The notes under the pieces are model-generated. The model saw nothing but the letters and a program-made list of their open reading frames with translations, was not told the DNA's origin and did no database searches. Source: Methylobacterium sp. WSM2598 (GTDB taxonomy: Bacteria > Pseudomonadota > Alphaproteobacteria > Rhizobiales > Beijerinckiaceae). From it: a stretch of DNA of 64,000 nucleotides. Location: positions 4,199,557 to 4,263,556 of the forward strand of contig NZ_KB900609.1 in the NCBI RefSeq assembly GCF_000379105.1, given 5' to 3'. The translations under genes were made by a program, and so were the position numbers. This document shows positions 32,745 through 42,122 of the stretch, in pieces (positions within the stretch are counted from its first letter, which is position 1; the number at the start of each line of letters is the position of its first letter).

Positions 32745-35063
32745 ATGAGGGCCATGGCAGACCCAGGAACACGTGTATATCCTCGGCAAGCTCCGACGAC
32801 GGGCAGCCTGCAGCCGCTGCTCCCGCTCCAGCTGCGCATCGCCGAGGTCTACCGCGAACGCTGCGCCACGGCCCTGGACGCCTATCTGGACGCGGTCCAA
32901 GGGGCGAACCGCGCCTGGATCGAGGCCCTGACGCCCCGGACGCCCGCGCAGGCGGCCGGCGACGCGATCACCTACTGGACCGACTTCGCCCAACGCTCGG
33001 TCCTGTTCTGGGACACGCTCCGGCAGCGCGGCAACAATTGGCTGGCGCACGAGGCGGCCGGCAAGCCGCCGCTCCTCGCCTTCCCCTACGAGGTGGTCGC
33101 CGATGCGCGCCGCTTCGCCCGGCCGGTGAACTACGCCCTGGCGCGGATCCTGCCGCCGCCGGAGCGGCCGAGCGACGCCGAGAAGCGCCCCTACATCATC
33201 ATCGATCCGCGGGCGGGGCACGGGCCGGGCATCGGCGGCTTCAAGCCGGATTCCGAGGTCGGGATGGCGCTGCGCGCCGGTCATCCGGTCTACGTGGTGA
33301 TCTTCTTCCCCGAGCCGGTCCCGGGCCAGACGCTGGCGGACGTCGCGCAGGCCGAGGCGGCCTTCCTGCGCCTCGTGCGCGAGCGCCACCCGACGCGCGG
33401 CAAGCCGGTCATCGTCGGCAATTGTCAGGGCGGCTGGGCCGCGATGCTGGTGGGCGCGCTCGATCCCGAGGGCGCCGGGCCGATCGTGGTGAACGGCGCG
33501 CCGATGTCCTACTGGGCGGGCAACGACGCCGAGAACCCGATGCGCTACGCGGGCGGCATGCTCGGCGGGAGCTGGACGGCGCTCCTCGCCAGCGACCTCG
33601 GCGGCGGCGTCTTCGACGGCGCGCACCTCGTCGACAATTTCGAGTACCTGAACCCGGCCAACACGTGGTTCGGGAAATCCTACAACCTCTTCTCGAAGAT
33701 CGACACCGAGCCGGCGCGCTACCTGGAATTCGAGCGCTGGTGGGGCGGGTACTTCCTGATGAATCGGGAGGAGATCCGCTGGATCGTCGACAACCTGTTC
33801 GTCGGCAACCGGCTGGCCTCCGGCAGCGCCGAGTGGGCGGAGGGCAGAACCTTCGACCTGAAGGCGATCCGCTCGCCGATCATCCTGTTCGCCTCGCTCG
33901 GCGACAACATCACCCCGCCCCAGCAGGCCTTCAACTGGGTCGCGGACCTCTACCCGACGACCGCCGACCTCAAGGCGAACGGGCAGGTCATCGTCGGGCT
34001 GATGCACGAGAGCGTCGGGCATCTCGGCATCTTCGTCTCGGCCGGCGTCGCGCGCCGCGAGCATGCGCAGATCGTCGACCTCCTCGACTACATCGAGCAC
34101 CTTCCGCCCGGGCTCTACGGCATGAAGGTCGAGGAGGAGCGCGCCGACGGGGGGGTGCGCTACGATGCGGTCCTGCGCGAGCTGCAGGTCGAGGACCTTC
34201 AGACGCTGCAGAAATACGCGCGCAAGGACGAGGTGCCGTTCGCCGCGGTGAGCCGGGTCTCCGAGCTCAATGCGGCCGCCTACGAGACCTTCGTGCATCC
34301 GGTGCTGAGCGCCTGGGTGCCGCGCGAGATCGGGGCGCTGTCGCGGGCGCTGCACCCCCTGCGGGCGCGGCGCTGGGCCCTGTCCGATCTCAACCCGGCC
34401 CTCGCCTGCCTCGGCCCCTGTGCCGATCTGGTGAGGGGGCACCGCGTCCACCGGGACGAAGCGGGGGCCTGGGCGGCGAGCGAGCGCGGCGCCGCGGCCG
34501 GCATCATGGCCGGGTGGGACTTCTACCGGCAGATGCGCGACGCCGCGGTCGAGAACCTGTTCTTCACCGTCTACGCGACGCTGAGCGCGGTCGCGCCGCC
34601 CGGTGCGGAGCCGGCCGTCGCCCCGTCCATCGATGCGGCGCCGCCCGAGGCCCTGAGCCGGATCGCCGAGGGCGGCTTCACCGAGGCGGCCGTGCGGGCC
34701 GGCCTCCTCGTGTCGCGCTTCGGCAGCGAGCGGCGGCTGTCCACCTTCAAGCGCATCCGCGAGATCGCCGGCCGCGAGATCGGCCTGCTCGACCTGCCGG
34801 CCAGCGCGGCGGCCCGGGTGGTCCGCCAGCAGGCGGAGATCATCGCGCACGCGCCCGAGCGGGCGATGGCGACCCTGCCGGACCTGCTGCGCACGGCCGA
34901 GGAGCGCCGCCGCCTCCTCGACATCCTGGAGCGCCTGACGACGCGGCTCGACCTCGCGCCCGAGCAGCTCGCCGTGATGCCGCGGCTGCGCGACCTCCTC
35001 GGGCCGGCCCCCGCGGCGGTTCCGGCGCCCGAGCCCGCCCCCCGTCAACGCAGAGCCGGCTGA
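32745..35063 (+). CDS. DUF3141 alpha/beta-hydrolase, PhaC-like
   Basis: The 772-residue protein has an alpha/beta-hydrolase core like class I PHA synthases: PYIIIDPRAGHGPGIGGF (149-166), the nucleophile elbow VGNCQGGWAAML with Cys227, and candidates for the other triad members in FASLGDNITPP (Asp387) and MHESVGHLGIF (His426). A 340-residue helical C-terminal part is specific to this family. A cysteine nucleophile as in PhaC suggests acyl transfer or PHA-related chemistry. It is usually found with acetate/acyl metabolism genes; here ackA is upstream and fabI 22 bp downstream. Start 32745 or the ATG at 32754 are both possible. Confidence 0.75.
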   Translation: MRAMADPGTRVYPRQAPTTGSLQPLLPLQLRIAEVYRERCATALDAYLDAVQGANRAWIEALTPRTPAQAAGDAITYWTDFAQRSVLFWDTLRQRGNNWLAHEAAGKPPLLAFPYEVVADARRFARPVNYALARILPPPERPSDAEKRPYIIIDPRAGHGPGIGGFKPDSEVGMALRAGHPVYVVIFFPEPVPGQTLADVAQAEAAFLRLVRERHPTRGKPVIVGNCQGGWAAMLVGALDPEGAGPIVVNGAPMSYWAGNDAENPMRYAGGMLGGSWTALLASDLGGGVFDGAHLVDNFEYLNPANTWFGKSYNLFSKIDTEPARYLEFERWWGGYFLMNREEIRWIVDNLFVGNRLASGSAEWAEGRTFDLKAIRSPIILFASLGDNITPPQQAFNWVADLYPTTADLKANGQVIVGLMHESVGHLGIFVSAGVARREHAQIVDLLDYIEHLPPGLYGMKVEEERADGGVRYDAVLRELQVEDLQTLQKYARKDEVPFAAVSRVSELNAAAYETFVHPVLSAWVPREIGALSRALHPLRARRWALSDLNPALACLGPCADLVRGHRVHRDEAGAWAASERGAAAGIMAGWDFYRQMRDAAVENLFFTVYATLSAVAPPGAEPAVAPSIDAAPPEALSRIAEGGFTEAAVRAGLLVSRFGSERRLSTFKRIREIAGREIGLLDLPASAAARVVRQQAEIIAHAPERAMATLPDLLRTAEERRRLLDILERLTTRLDLAPEQLAVMPRLRDLLGPAPAAVPAPEPAPRQRRAG

Positions 35064-35085
35064 CGCCCGCTCCGGAGACAGAGCC

Positions 35086-35868
35086 ATGACGCAGATCCCC
35101 GATGGCAACGCCCTTGCGGGCAAGAACGCGCTGGTGCTCGGCGTCGCCAACGAGCACTCGATCGCCTACGGCTGCGCGCGCGTCTTCCGGCGGCTCGGGG
35201 CGCGGATCGCCCTGACCTACCTCAACGAGAAGGCGAGGCCCTTCGTCGAGCCGCTCGCGCGCGAACTCGACGCGCCGCTTTTCCTGCCCTGCGACGTCCA
35301 GCGGGAGGGGGAGCTCGAGGCGGTGTTCCGGCAGATCGCCGAGAGCTGGGGCCGCCTCGACATCGCGCTCCACTCGATCGCCTTCGCGCCGCGCGCCGAC
35401 CTGCAGGGCCGGCTGGTCGACAGTTCGGGCGAGGGGTTCGGGATCGCCATGGACGTGTCCTGCCACTCCTTCATCCGCATGGCGCGGCTCGCCGCGCCGC
35501 TGATGCACGAGGGCGGCACGCTGCTCACCATGAGCTACCACGGCGCCAGCAAGGTGGTGCCGAACTACAACCTGATGGGACCCGTCAAGGCGGCGCTGGA
35601 GAGCGCCGTGCGCTACCTCGCCTACGAGCTCGGCGACCGCGACATCCGCGTCCACGCGGTGTCGCCGGGCCCCCTCAAGACCCGCGCCGCCTCGGGCCTG
35701 AAGGATTTCGACCTCCTCCTCAACGAGGCGATCCAGCGCTCGCCCATCGGCGAACTCGTGGACATCGACGATGTCGGGCTCACCGCCGCCTACCTGACGA
35801 CGCCCTACGCCGCCCGCCTGACCGGCATGACGGTCTACGTCGACGGCGGCCTCAGCATCATGGCTTGA
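35086..35868 (+). CDS. fabI: enoyl-[acyl-carrier-protein] reductase (FabI type)
   Basis: The 260-residue SDR enzyme reduces trans-2-enoyl-ACP with NADH in the last step of fatty-acid elongation. It shows the FabI-type start ALVLGVANEHSIAYGCA (15-31), HSIAFAP (96-102) and the catalytic Tyr161-x6-Lys168 in NYNLMGPVKAALES rather than the Tyr-x3-Lys of ordinary SDRs. GGAGAC precedes the ATG. As it lies at the end of the pta-ackA-DUF3141 operon it is likely a second, condition-specific copy, not the housekeeping fabI; the genome copy number cannot be judged from here. Confidence 0.85.
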   Translation: MTQIPDGNALAGKNALVLGVANEHSIAYGCARVFRRLGARIALTYLNEKARPFVEPLARELDAPLFLPCDVQREGELEAVFRQIAESWGRLDIALHSIAFAPRADLQGRLVDSSGEGFGIAMDVSCHSFIRMARLAAPLMHEGGTLLTMSYHGASKVVPNYNLMGPVKAALESAVRYLAYELGDRDIRVHAVSPGPLKTRAASGLKDFDLLLNEAIQRSPIGELVDIDDVGLTAAYLTTPYAARLTGMTVYVDGGLSIMA

Positions 35869-35980
35869 GCCCGGCCGCCGATCGCGCCCCGCCCGATCGG
35901 GGCGCGCACGGCGACCGCGCCGCCCGCCCCGCGCCAACGGCCCAGGATGCCGACGCATCGGGCCGTCGTGCCTCCCGATG

Positions 35981-36016
35981 ATACGCGGTCCGGACGATCA
36001 CGTCCGGACCGCGTAT
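35981..36016. terminator. 16-bp perfect hairpin after fabI
   Basis: ATACGCGGTCCGGACG (35981-35996) pairs perfectly with 36001-36016 around the loop ATCA. It lies 113 bp after the fabI stop and before the convergent PPK2 operon, so it may end both transcripts. It joins directly onto repeat copy R5, and a similar TGATACGCG stem occurs in copy R7. Confidence 0.65.
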
Positions 36017-36105
36017 GATCCGGGATCCGCTTGATCGAAGCGGATCCCGGATCACGAGCCTGCGCGGCGCCTGAGCGAAGCCGACATCCGCATGGCGAAG
36101 CCATC
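36017..36105 (+). repeat. dispersed hairpin repeat, copy R5
   Basis: The best-preserved copy: GATCCGGGATCCGCTT, GATC, GAAGCGGATCCCGGATC form a 15-bp-stem hairpin, followed by ACGAGCCTGCGCGGCGCCTG and AGCGAAGCCGACATCCGCAT. It lies between the convergent fabI and PPK2 genes. Confidence 0.75.
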
Positions 36106-36138
36106 CGTCGGATGGCGCATGCGACGTGACCGTCGGGA

Positions 36139-36978
36139 TCAGTAGCGCTCGGGCACGAAGCGCCGGTCGCGCAGCGTGTCGTCGTAGGCGTCCTTCTTGC
36201 TCCGTTTGGGCAGCGTCACCTTCTCGGCCTCGAGCTCCTTGTAGGGGATGAGGTGCAGGAGGTGCGCGATGCAGTTGAGCCGCGCCCGCCGCTTGTCGTC
36301 CGAGCGCACCACGTACCAGGGCAGGTCGTCGGTGTCGGTGGCGGCGAACATGGCGTCGCGGGCGCGGGAATACTCGTACCAGCGCCGGTAGGATTCGAGA
36401 TCCATCGGGCTGAGCTTCCACTGCCGCAACGGGTCGTCGATGCGCGCCTCGAAGCGGCGCTTCTGCTCGGCGCGCCCCACCTCCAGCCAGAACTTGATGA
36501 GCTGGATGCCGCCGCCGGTGATGAAGCGCTCGATCTGCGGGCAGAGGGCGAGGAAGCGCCGCCGCTCCGCCTCGTCGCAATAGCCCATCACGGTCTCGAC
36601 GCCGGCGCGGTTGTACCAGGAGCGGTCGAAGATCACGATCTCGCCGCCGGCCGGAAACTGGGCGATGTAGCGCTGCAGGAAGAGCTGGCTCTTCTCCCGA
36701 TCGGAGGGCGCCGGCAGCGCCGCGACCCGGAACACGCGCGGGCTGACCCGCTCGGTGATCGCCTTGATGGTGCCGCCCTTCCCGGCCGCGTCGCGGCCCT
36801 CGAAGACGACGATGATGCGCGCGCCGGTCGCCCGCACCCAGCTCTGCAGGTGGCAGAGCTGGACCTGGAGCTTGCGCAATTCGCGCTCGTAGGGCTTGCG
36901 CTTGAGCCGGCCGGCCTCGGAGGCCGGCACCGCCTCGTCGTGCGCCTCCGCCAGCAGGTCCTGGTCGGTATCGTCCAT
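36139..36978 (-). CDS. ppk2: polyphosphate kinase 2
   Basis: The 279-residue enzyme is a single-domain PPK2, which phosphorylates nucleoside diphosphates (or monophosphates) from polyphosphate. It carries Walker A GRDAAGKGG (61-69), the lid motif and Walker B FDRSWYNRAGVE (117-128), and WKLSPMDLESYRRWYEYSRA further on. Start 36978 (MDDTDQ) follows GGAGGGGG. It is the last gene of the RND operon, 13 bp after the pump gene. Polyphosphate-driven GTP or ATP supply under energy limitation would fit the stress-related genes nearby. The exact nucleotide preference is not decided here. Confidence 0.88.
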   Translation of the reverse strand: MDDTDQDLLAEAHDEAVPASEAGRLKRKPYERELRKLQVQLCHLQSWVRATGARIIVVFEGRDAAGKGGTIKAITERVSPRVFRVAALPAPSDREKSQLFLQRYIAQFPAGGEIVIFDRSWYNRAGVETVMGYCDEAERRRFLALCPQIERFITGGGIQLIKFWLEVGRAEQKRRFEARIDDPLRQWKLSPMDLESYRRWYEYSRARDAMFAATDTDDLPWYVVRSDDKRRARLNCIAHLLHLIPYKELEAEKVTLPKRSKKDAYDDTLRDRRFVPERY

Positions 36979-36991
36979 GGCGCCCCCTCCC

Positions 36992-39900
36992 CTACTCCGC
37001 CGGCTGGTGCCCCGCCGCACCGGTCGGCGCGGCCGGCCGCGTCGCCGGTTGCTGCTTCTTGCCGCCGAGCAGCCGCCACGCCCGCTCGCGGAGGCCCTGG
37101 AACACCACGTAGAGCGGCGGGATCACGAAGATGCCGAGGAAGGACGCGGCGACCATGCCGCCGAAGACCGGCGTGCCGACGTTGCGCCGGGCGAGCTGCG
37201 AGGCGCCGGTGGCGATCACGAGCGGCAGCAGGCCGAGGATGAAGGCGAAGGAGGTCATCATCACCGGGCGGAAGCGCAGCCGCGCCCCCTCGGTCGCGGC
37301 CTCGCGCAGCGCGACGCCCTTCTCCCGCTGCTCCTTGGCGAACTCGACGATGAGGATGCCGTTCTTGGCGGCGAGCCCGATCAGCACGACCATGCCGATC
37401 TGCGCGTAGAGGTCCAGGGTGAGCCCGCCCCAGACCATCGCCGCGTAGGCGCCGACGATGCCGACGGTGACCGAGAGCAGGACCGGCACTGGGATCGTCC
37501 AGCTCTCGTAGAGGCCGACCAGGAACAGGAAGGCGAACAGCACCGCGAAGGCGAGGATGATCGCGGTCTTCCCCTCCGCCCGCTTCTCCTGGAAGGCGGT
37601 GTCGGTCCACTCCCCGCCGAAGCCGGTCGGCAGGGTCCGGGCCGCGACGGCCTCCATGGCGGCGAGGGCCTGGCCCGAGGAGATGCCGGGCGCCGGCCCG
37701 CCCTGCACCGTCACCGCGCGCAGGTTGTTGTAGCGGATCAGCGAGGGCGGTCCGACGACGATCCGCACCTCGGCGAGGCTGCGCAGCGGCACCATCTGGC
37801 CGTCCTTGTTGCGCACGTTGATGCGGTAGATGTCGTCGATGCTCTGGCGATCGGCCGCCTCGGCCTGGACCTGAACCTGCCAGGTGCGGCCGAACAGGTT
37901 GATGTCGTTGACGTAGTAGCCGCCGAGCGAGGCCTGCAGCGCCTGGAACACGCTGTCGAGCGACACGCCCAGGATCTGGACCTTGTTGCGGTCGATATCG
38001 AGGTAGACCGACGGGTTGGTCGCCGAGAAGGTGCTGAAGACGCGGCTGAGCTTCGGCTCCTGGTTCGCCGCGACGATGAGGCCGCGCAGGGCCTGGGCGA
38101 GCTCCTTCGGATCGCCGCCGCGCAGGTCCTCCAGCACGTAGGCGAAGCCGCCGCCGGTCCCGAGCCCGATGATCGGCGGGGGCGCGAGGGGCACGACGAG
38201 GCCGCCCGGCACCTCGCGGAAGCGCTGGCCGAGCCGCGCGATCAGGGCCGCGGCACCGTCGCCCGCCCCCTTGCGCTCCTCGAACGGCTTGAGCGTGACG
38301 ACCAGGAAGGCGGCGTTGCTCTGCGAGTAATTGTCGATGAAGTTGAGGCCGACCACGGTCGTCGCGTCGGCGACGGCGTGCTCCTCGCGCAGGATGGCCT
38401 CGGCCTTCGCCGCCACGTCCGAGGTCCGCGCGACCGAAGCGCCCTCGGGAAGCTGCACCACCACGAAGAAGGCGCCCTGATCGTCCTCCGGCAGGAAGCC
38501 CGTGGGCGTGATCTTCGCCAGTTCGACCGTGCCCCAGGCCGCCGCGAGCGACAGCACGAGGCCGATGATCGAGAGGCGCACGATGCGGGCCACCGCGGCG
38601 CCGTAGCCGTCGCGGACGGCGTCGATCGCCCGCATCACGAATCCCATGATGCCGCGCCGCGGCCCGTGATGGGGTCTCAGCAGCACGCCGCAGAGCGCGG
38701 GCGAGAGCGTGAGCGCGTTGATGGCCGAGAGGAACATCGAGACCGCGACCGCGACCGCGAACTGGCGGAACAGCTCGCCCGAGATGCCCGGCACGAAGGC
38801 GACCGGCACGAAGACCGAGAGCAGCACCAGGGTGATCGCGATGATCGGCGCGGTGATCTCCGCCATGGCGCGCTTCGTCGCCTCGCGCGGGGACAGGTCC
38901 GGGTGCTCCTCCATCACCCGCTCGACGTTCTCGACCACCACGATGGCGTCGTCGACCACGATCCCGATGGCGAGCACCATGGCGAGCAGGGAGACCGAGT
39001 TCGCCGAGTAGCCGACCGCCTTGAGCGCGATGAAGGTGCCGATCAGGCTCACCGGCACGGCGACCGTCGGGATCAGCGTCGCCCGCAGGCTGCCGAGGAA
39101 CAGGAACACCACGATCACGACGAGCACGAAGGCCTCGACGAGCGTCTTCTGCACCTCGTGCACGGTCTCGGTGATGAAGGCGGTCGGGTCGTAGGTGACC
39201 TTCCATTCCAGCCCCTCCGGGAAGGCCTTGGCCAGCGCGGCGACCCGCGCCTTGACCTCCTTCAGGGTCGCGATCGCGTTGGCGCCGGGCGACTGGTAGA
39301 TCGCGATGACCGTGGCCGGGCTGCCGTTGAGCCGCGTCTCGCGGTCGAGGCTCGCCGCGCCGAGCTCGATCCGGGCGACGTCGCCGAGCCGCAGCAGCGA
39401 CCCGTCCGGGTTGGTGCGCAGCACGACGTTGCGGAACTGCTCGGGCGAGGTGAGCCGCCCCTGGGTCTGGATGCTGAGCTGGAGCTGCTGCTCGTCCGAG
39501 ATCGGCCGGGCGCCGATGCGGCCGACCGGCGCCTGGACGTTCTGGGCCTTGATCGCGTTGATGACGTCGCCCGTGGTCAGGTTGAGGCCGGTGAGCTGGT
39601 CGCTGCGCACCCAGGCCCGCATCGCGTAATCCTGCGGCCCCCACAGCGTCGCGTCGCCCACGCCGGGCGTGCTCTTGATCCGGTCGAGCAGGTTGATGGT
39701 CACGTAGTTCGAGATGAAGAGCGGGTCCTGGATCGCCTTCGGCGAGTAGACCGCGAGCACGCCGAGCAGGGCGGAGGATTTCTTCTTGACCGTGACGCCC
39801 TGCTTGCGGACGTCCTCGGGGAGTTTCGCGAGCGCGATCTGGACCCGGTTGTTGACGTTGACGGCATTGATGTCGGGATCGGTGCCGAGCTCGAACGAGC

Positions 39901-40177
39901 AGGTGAGCGTGTAGCTGCCGTCGTTGCCGCTGACGCTCTTCATGTAGATCATCTTGTCGACGCCGACGACCTGCGACTCGATCGGCTGCGCCACGGTCGA
40001 TTCGACCACGTCGGCGGCGGCGCCCGGGTAGGTCGTCGTCACCGAGACCTGGGGCGGCACGATGTCGGGATACTGCGCCACCGGGATGGCGAGGAGCGCC
40101 AGCGCCCCCGCGATCGAGGTGACGATGGCGATCACCAGCGCGAGGCGCGGCCGGTCGACGAAGATCGCGGAGAGCAT
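36992..40177 (-). CDS. RND multidrug efflux pump, inner-membrane subunit (HAE1 type)
   Basis: This 1061-residue protein is an AcrB-like trimeric proton/drug antiporter: a membrane helix at 10-30 (LALVIAIVTSIAGALALLAI), periplasmic porter domain, helices 2-6 (about 340-470, with GIVVDDAIVVVENVERVMEE holding the conserved Asp pair), a long second periplasmic loop and a second helix block (about 880-1030, LVGLYESWTIPVPVLL and NGILIVEFAKEQRE with the Lys/Asn relay). Length and motifs are normal for the family. The membrane-fusion subunit starts four bases upstream; no outer-membrane TolC gene is present, so the pump must borrow one. Confidence 0.92.
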   Translation of the reverse strand: MLSAIFVDRPRLALVIAIVTSIAGALALLAIPVAQYPDIVPPQVSVTTTYPGAAADVVESTVAQPIESQVVGVDKMIYMKSVSGNDGSYTLTCSFELGTDPDINAVNVNNRVQIALAKLPEDVRKQGVTVKKKSSALLGVLAVYSPKAIQDPLFISNYVTINLLDRIKSTPGVGDATLWGPQDYAMRAWVRSDQLTGLNLTTGDVINAIKAQNVQAPVGRIGARPISDEQQLQLSIQTQGRLTSPEQFRNVVLRTNPDGSLLRLGDVARIELGAASLDRETRLNGSPATVIAIYQSPGANAIATLKEVKARVAALAKAFPEGLEWKVTYDPTAFITETVHEVQKTLVEAFVLVVIVVFLFLGSLRATLIPTVAVPVSLIGTFIALKAVGYSANSVSLLAMVLAIGIVVDDAIVVVENVERVMEEHPDLSPREATKRAMAEITAPIIAITLVLLSVFVPVAFVPGISGELFRQFAVAVAVSMFLSAINALTLSPALCGVLLRPHHGPRRGIMGFVMRAIDAVRDGYGAAVARIVRLSIIGLVLSLAAAWGTVELAKITPTGFLPEDDQGAFFVVVQLPEGASVARTSDVAAKAEAILREEHAVADATTVVGLNFIDNYSQSNAAFLVVTLKPFEERKGAGDGAAALIARLGQRFREVPGGLVVPLAPPPIIGLGTGGGFAYVLEDLRGGDPKELAQALRGLIVAANQEPKLSRVFSTFSATNPSVYLDIDRNKVQILGVSLDSVFQALQASLGGYYVNDINLFGRTWQVQVQAEAADRQSIDDIYRINVRNKDGQMVPLRSLAEVRIVVGPPSLIRYNNLRAVTVQGGPAPGISSGQALAAMEAVAARTLPTGFGGEWTDTAFQEKRAEGKTAIILAFAVLFAFLFLVGLYESWTIPVPVLLSVTVGIVGAYAAMVWGGLTLDLYAQIGMVVLIGLAAKNGILIVEFAKEQREKGVALREAATEGARLRFRPVMMTSFAFILGLLPLVIATGASQLARRNVGTPVFGGMVAASFLGIFVIPPLYVVFQGLRERAWRLLGGKKQQPATRPAAPTGAAGHQPAE

Positions 40178-40181
40178 CGGA

Positions 40182-41297
40182 TCAGGTCCTTCCCGCCGCC
40201 GCGCTGGCCGGGACCGCCCGCACCGGGAGGCCGGGGCGCACGCGCTGCAGCCCGTCGACGATGACGAGTTCGCCGCCCGAGAGCCCCGCCTCGATCACCG
40301 CGTCGCTCCCGCCGGCCCCCGACGCCACCGTCACGCGCCGCGTCACCGCGCGGCCGTCCTCGACCACGAAGACGTAGACGCCGCCCTGGTCGGCGATGAG
40401 CGCGCCCTGGGGCACCACCACCTTCTCCTCGGGCATTCCGGTCTGGAGCGCGACCTGGACGAGTTGCCCGTCCCGGAGGGTGCCCGCCGGGTTCGGCATG
40501 CTGGCGCGCACCAGCACGGTGTCGGTGCTCCGGTCGACGCTGATGTCCACGAAGTTGATCCGCCCGACCTGATCGTAGGTCGAGCCGTCCGAGAAGCGGA
40601 TCCGCACGGCGATCTTGCTGCGGTCCGGCTGCGGACCGCCCTGCTGCATCCGCAGGAACTCGCGCTGGCTCACCGGGAAGCTGACATACATCGGGTCCTG
40701 GCTGACGATGGTGGTCAGCACGCCGCTGTCGGGCCCCACCACGTTGCCCTTGGTGACGCTGGTCCGGCCGATCCGGCCGGCGATGGGCGAGAGGATCTTC
40801 GTGTAGCCGAGGTTGATCTCCGCGGTCCTCAGGTTCGCCTCGTCGCCCGTCACGGCACCCCGCGACTGGTCGAGGGCGGCGCGGGCTTGGTCGCGCGCGA
40901 CCACGGTGCCCGAACTGCGATCGAGGAGGTCCTGCGCCCGCTGGAGCTGGATCGCCGCGAGCGTCTCGGCCGCGTGGCTGCGCTCCAGCGCGCCCTCGGC
41001 CTGCTTCACCGCGGCCTCGAACAGGTCGGGCTCGATCCGGTAGAGGGGCGCGCCCTCCTTCACGAGGTCCCCCTCCTTGAACAGGACGGTGTCGAGGAAG
41101 CCGGTGACGCGGGCCCGCACCTCGACGCGGCTCACCGCCTCGACCCGGCCGACGAAGTCGAGGGCCTTGTCGATGGCCTTCTTCTGGGCGGCGACGGTGC
41201 CGACCGGGAGCGCCGCGGCCGGATCCGTCTCGGCCCGGGCCGCGGCGGGCGCGGCGGCGAGGAGGAGGAGGAGGAGGAATCGGGGACGGTGGAGCAT
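40182..41297 (-). CDS. RND efflux membrane-fusion (periplasmic adaptor) protein
   Basis: The 371-residue protein has a signal peptide (1-22), a lipoyl half-motif (VEVRARVTGFLDTVLFKEGD, about 58-77), an alpha-hairpin (about 95-160), the second lipoyl half (INLGYTKILSPIAGRIGRTS) and beta-barrel and membrane-proximal domains. There is no lipobox cysteine. It links the RND pump to an outer-membrane channel. It is the first gene of the MFP-RND-PPK2 operon, and a 17-bp motif lies 55 bp upstream, so the whole operon probably answers to that motif. Confidence 0.9.
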   Translation of the reverse strand: MLHRPRFLLLLLLAAAPAAARAETDPAAALPVGTVAAQKKAIDKALDFVGRVEAVSRVEVRARVTGFLDTVLFKEGDLVKEGAPLYRIEPDLFEAAVKQAEGALERSHAAETLAAIQLQRAQDLLDRSSGTVVARDQARAALDQSRGAVTGDEANLRTAEINLGYTKILSPIAGRIGRTSVTKGNVVGPDSGVLTTIVSQDPMYVSFPVSQREFLRMQQGGPQPDRSKIAVRIRFSDGSTYDQVGRINFVDISVDRSTDTVLVRASMPNPAGTLRDGQLVQVALQTGMPEEKVVVPQGALIADQGGVYVFVVEDGRAVTRRVTVASGAGGSDAVIEAGLSGGELVIVDGLQRVRPGLPVRAVPASAAAGRT

Positions 41298-41352
41298 GAT
41301 CGCCCCTCGCGCGGAGAACGGCAGCCCATGGTCGCAGGTCGCGCCCGACCGG

Positions 41353-41369
41353 CTTGATCGGATGGGACA
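41353..41369 (-). promoter_or_regulatory. 17-bp motif, TGTCCC-ATCC-GATCAAG
   Basis: Perfect in both halves, minus strand, in the 81-bp gap between the small membrane protein and the membrane-fusion gene, 55 bp before the latter. The short distance makes this the clearest case of the motif belonging to a promoter of one particular operon. Confidence 0.65.
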
Positions 41370-41378
41370 GCGGGCCGG

Positions 41379-41930
41379 TCAGGCCCCGCGGCCCGACAGC
41401 ATCAGGGCCCGCAGCCGCTCGCGGCCGAGCACGCGCCCGAGCTCGCGCCACGTGAAGTAGGGCACGAGCGCGACGGTCATGATCACCGCGATGACCACGA
41501 ATCCCCGCACGCCGCCGCCGCCGATGGCCGGGAGGCTCTCGGCGAGCGGGCGCCCGTTCCACAGGTGGATCAGCGTCTCCTCCACCGCGTAGGCGCAGAC
41601 GAGGAGGAGCGCGAACCCGGCGGAGCGCAGGCCGATGGGCAGGATCAGCGGCCTGCCCTCGAAGCGCAGGCGGGTATCGAAGGCCTCGGCCACCAGGACG
41701 ACCTTCGCGAGGATCCAGGCATTGAGGAAGGCGAAGCCGTAGAAGCGGAAGCCGATGCCGTGCCGCGACAGCACGATCGATTCGTGCAGCACCAGCACGC
41801 CGAACACGACCCAGAGATAGGCGAAGATCGCGGCGATCCGCCGGGCCTCGTCGGCGATCCGCCGGCCGATGCGCCGCCAGCGGCCGTCGGGGACCTGATC
41901 GGACACCGTGTCGGTGGAGATGCCCGTCAT
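41379..41930 (-). CDS. 4-TM conserved membrane protein (copy 1)
   Basis: The 183-residue protein has four hydrophobic helices (about 33-50, 63-83, 100-120 and 143-163). Landmarks are GFRFYGFAFLNAWILAKVVLVAEAF, AYAVEETLIHLWNG and VALVPYFTWRELGRVLG. It aligns with the protein at 59558-60217 over its whole length, so the two are paralogs. I know of no assigned function. It lies upstream of the RND operon on the same strand, separated by the 17-bp motif, so it may have its own promoter. Charged residues in the second and third helices hint at transport or signalling. Confidence 0.7.
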   Translation of the reverse strand: MTGISTDTVSDQVPDGRWRRIGRRIADEARRIAAIFAYLWVVFGVLVLHESIVLSRHGIGFRFYGFAFLNAWILAKVVLVAEAFDTRLRFEGRPLILPIGLRSAGFALLLVCAYAVEETLIHLWNGRPLAESLPAIGGGGVRGFVVIAVIMTVALVPYFTWRELGRVLGRERLRALMLSGRGA

Positions 41931-42122
41931 CCCGCCCTCCTCTGGATCATCCCCGCCGCCCGCGACCCTCCGCGGCGAGCGCGGCCCTGCCTCATGATGC
42001 GGCCCAGGCCCGCGCAGCCCCGATCGCCCGCCCGCGGGAGCGCCGGCGCCGCGGAGCGATGCGCAGCGCGGGCCGCCCGGCCCGCGCGGGCGGCTCCCAC
42101 CGGCCGGCTCGGGCGGCGGCCC

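Noticed and set aside
36896..40264. A 1122-residue open frame antisense to the RND pump gene
   Set aside because: Its product is low-complexity Arg/Asp/His/Gly sequence, a typical shadow of a long G/C-rich gene; the opposite strand encodes an unambiguous AcrB-like protein.
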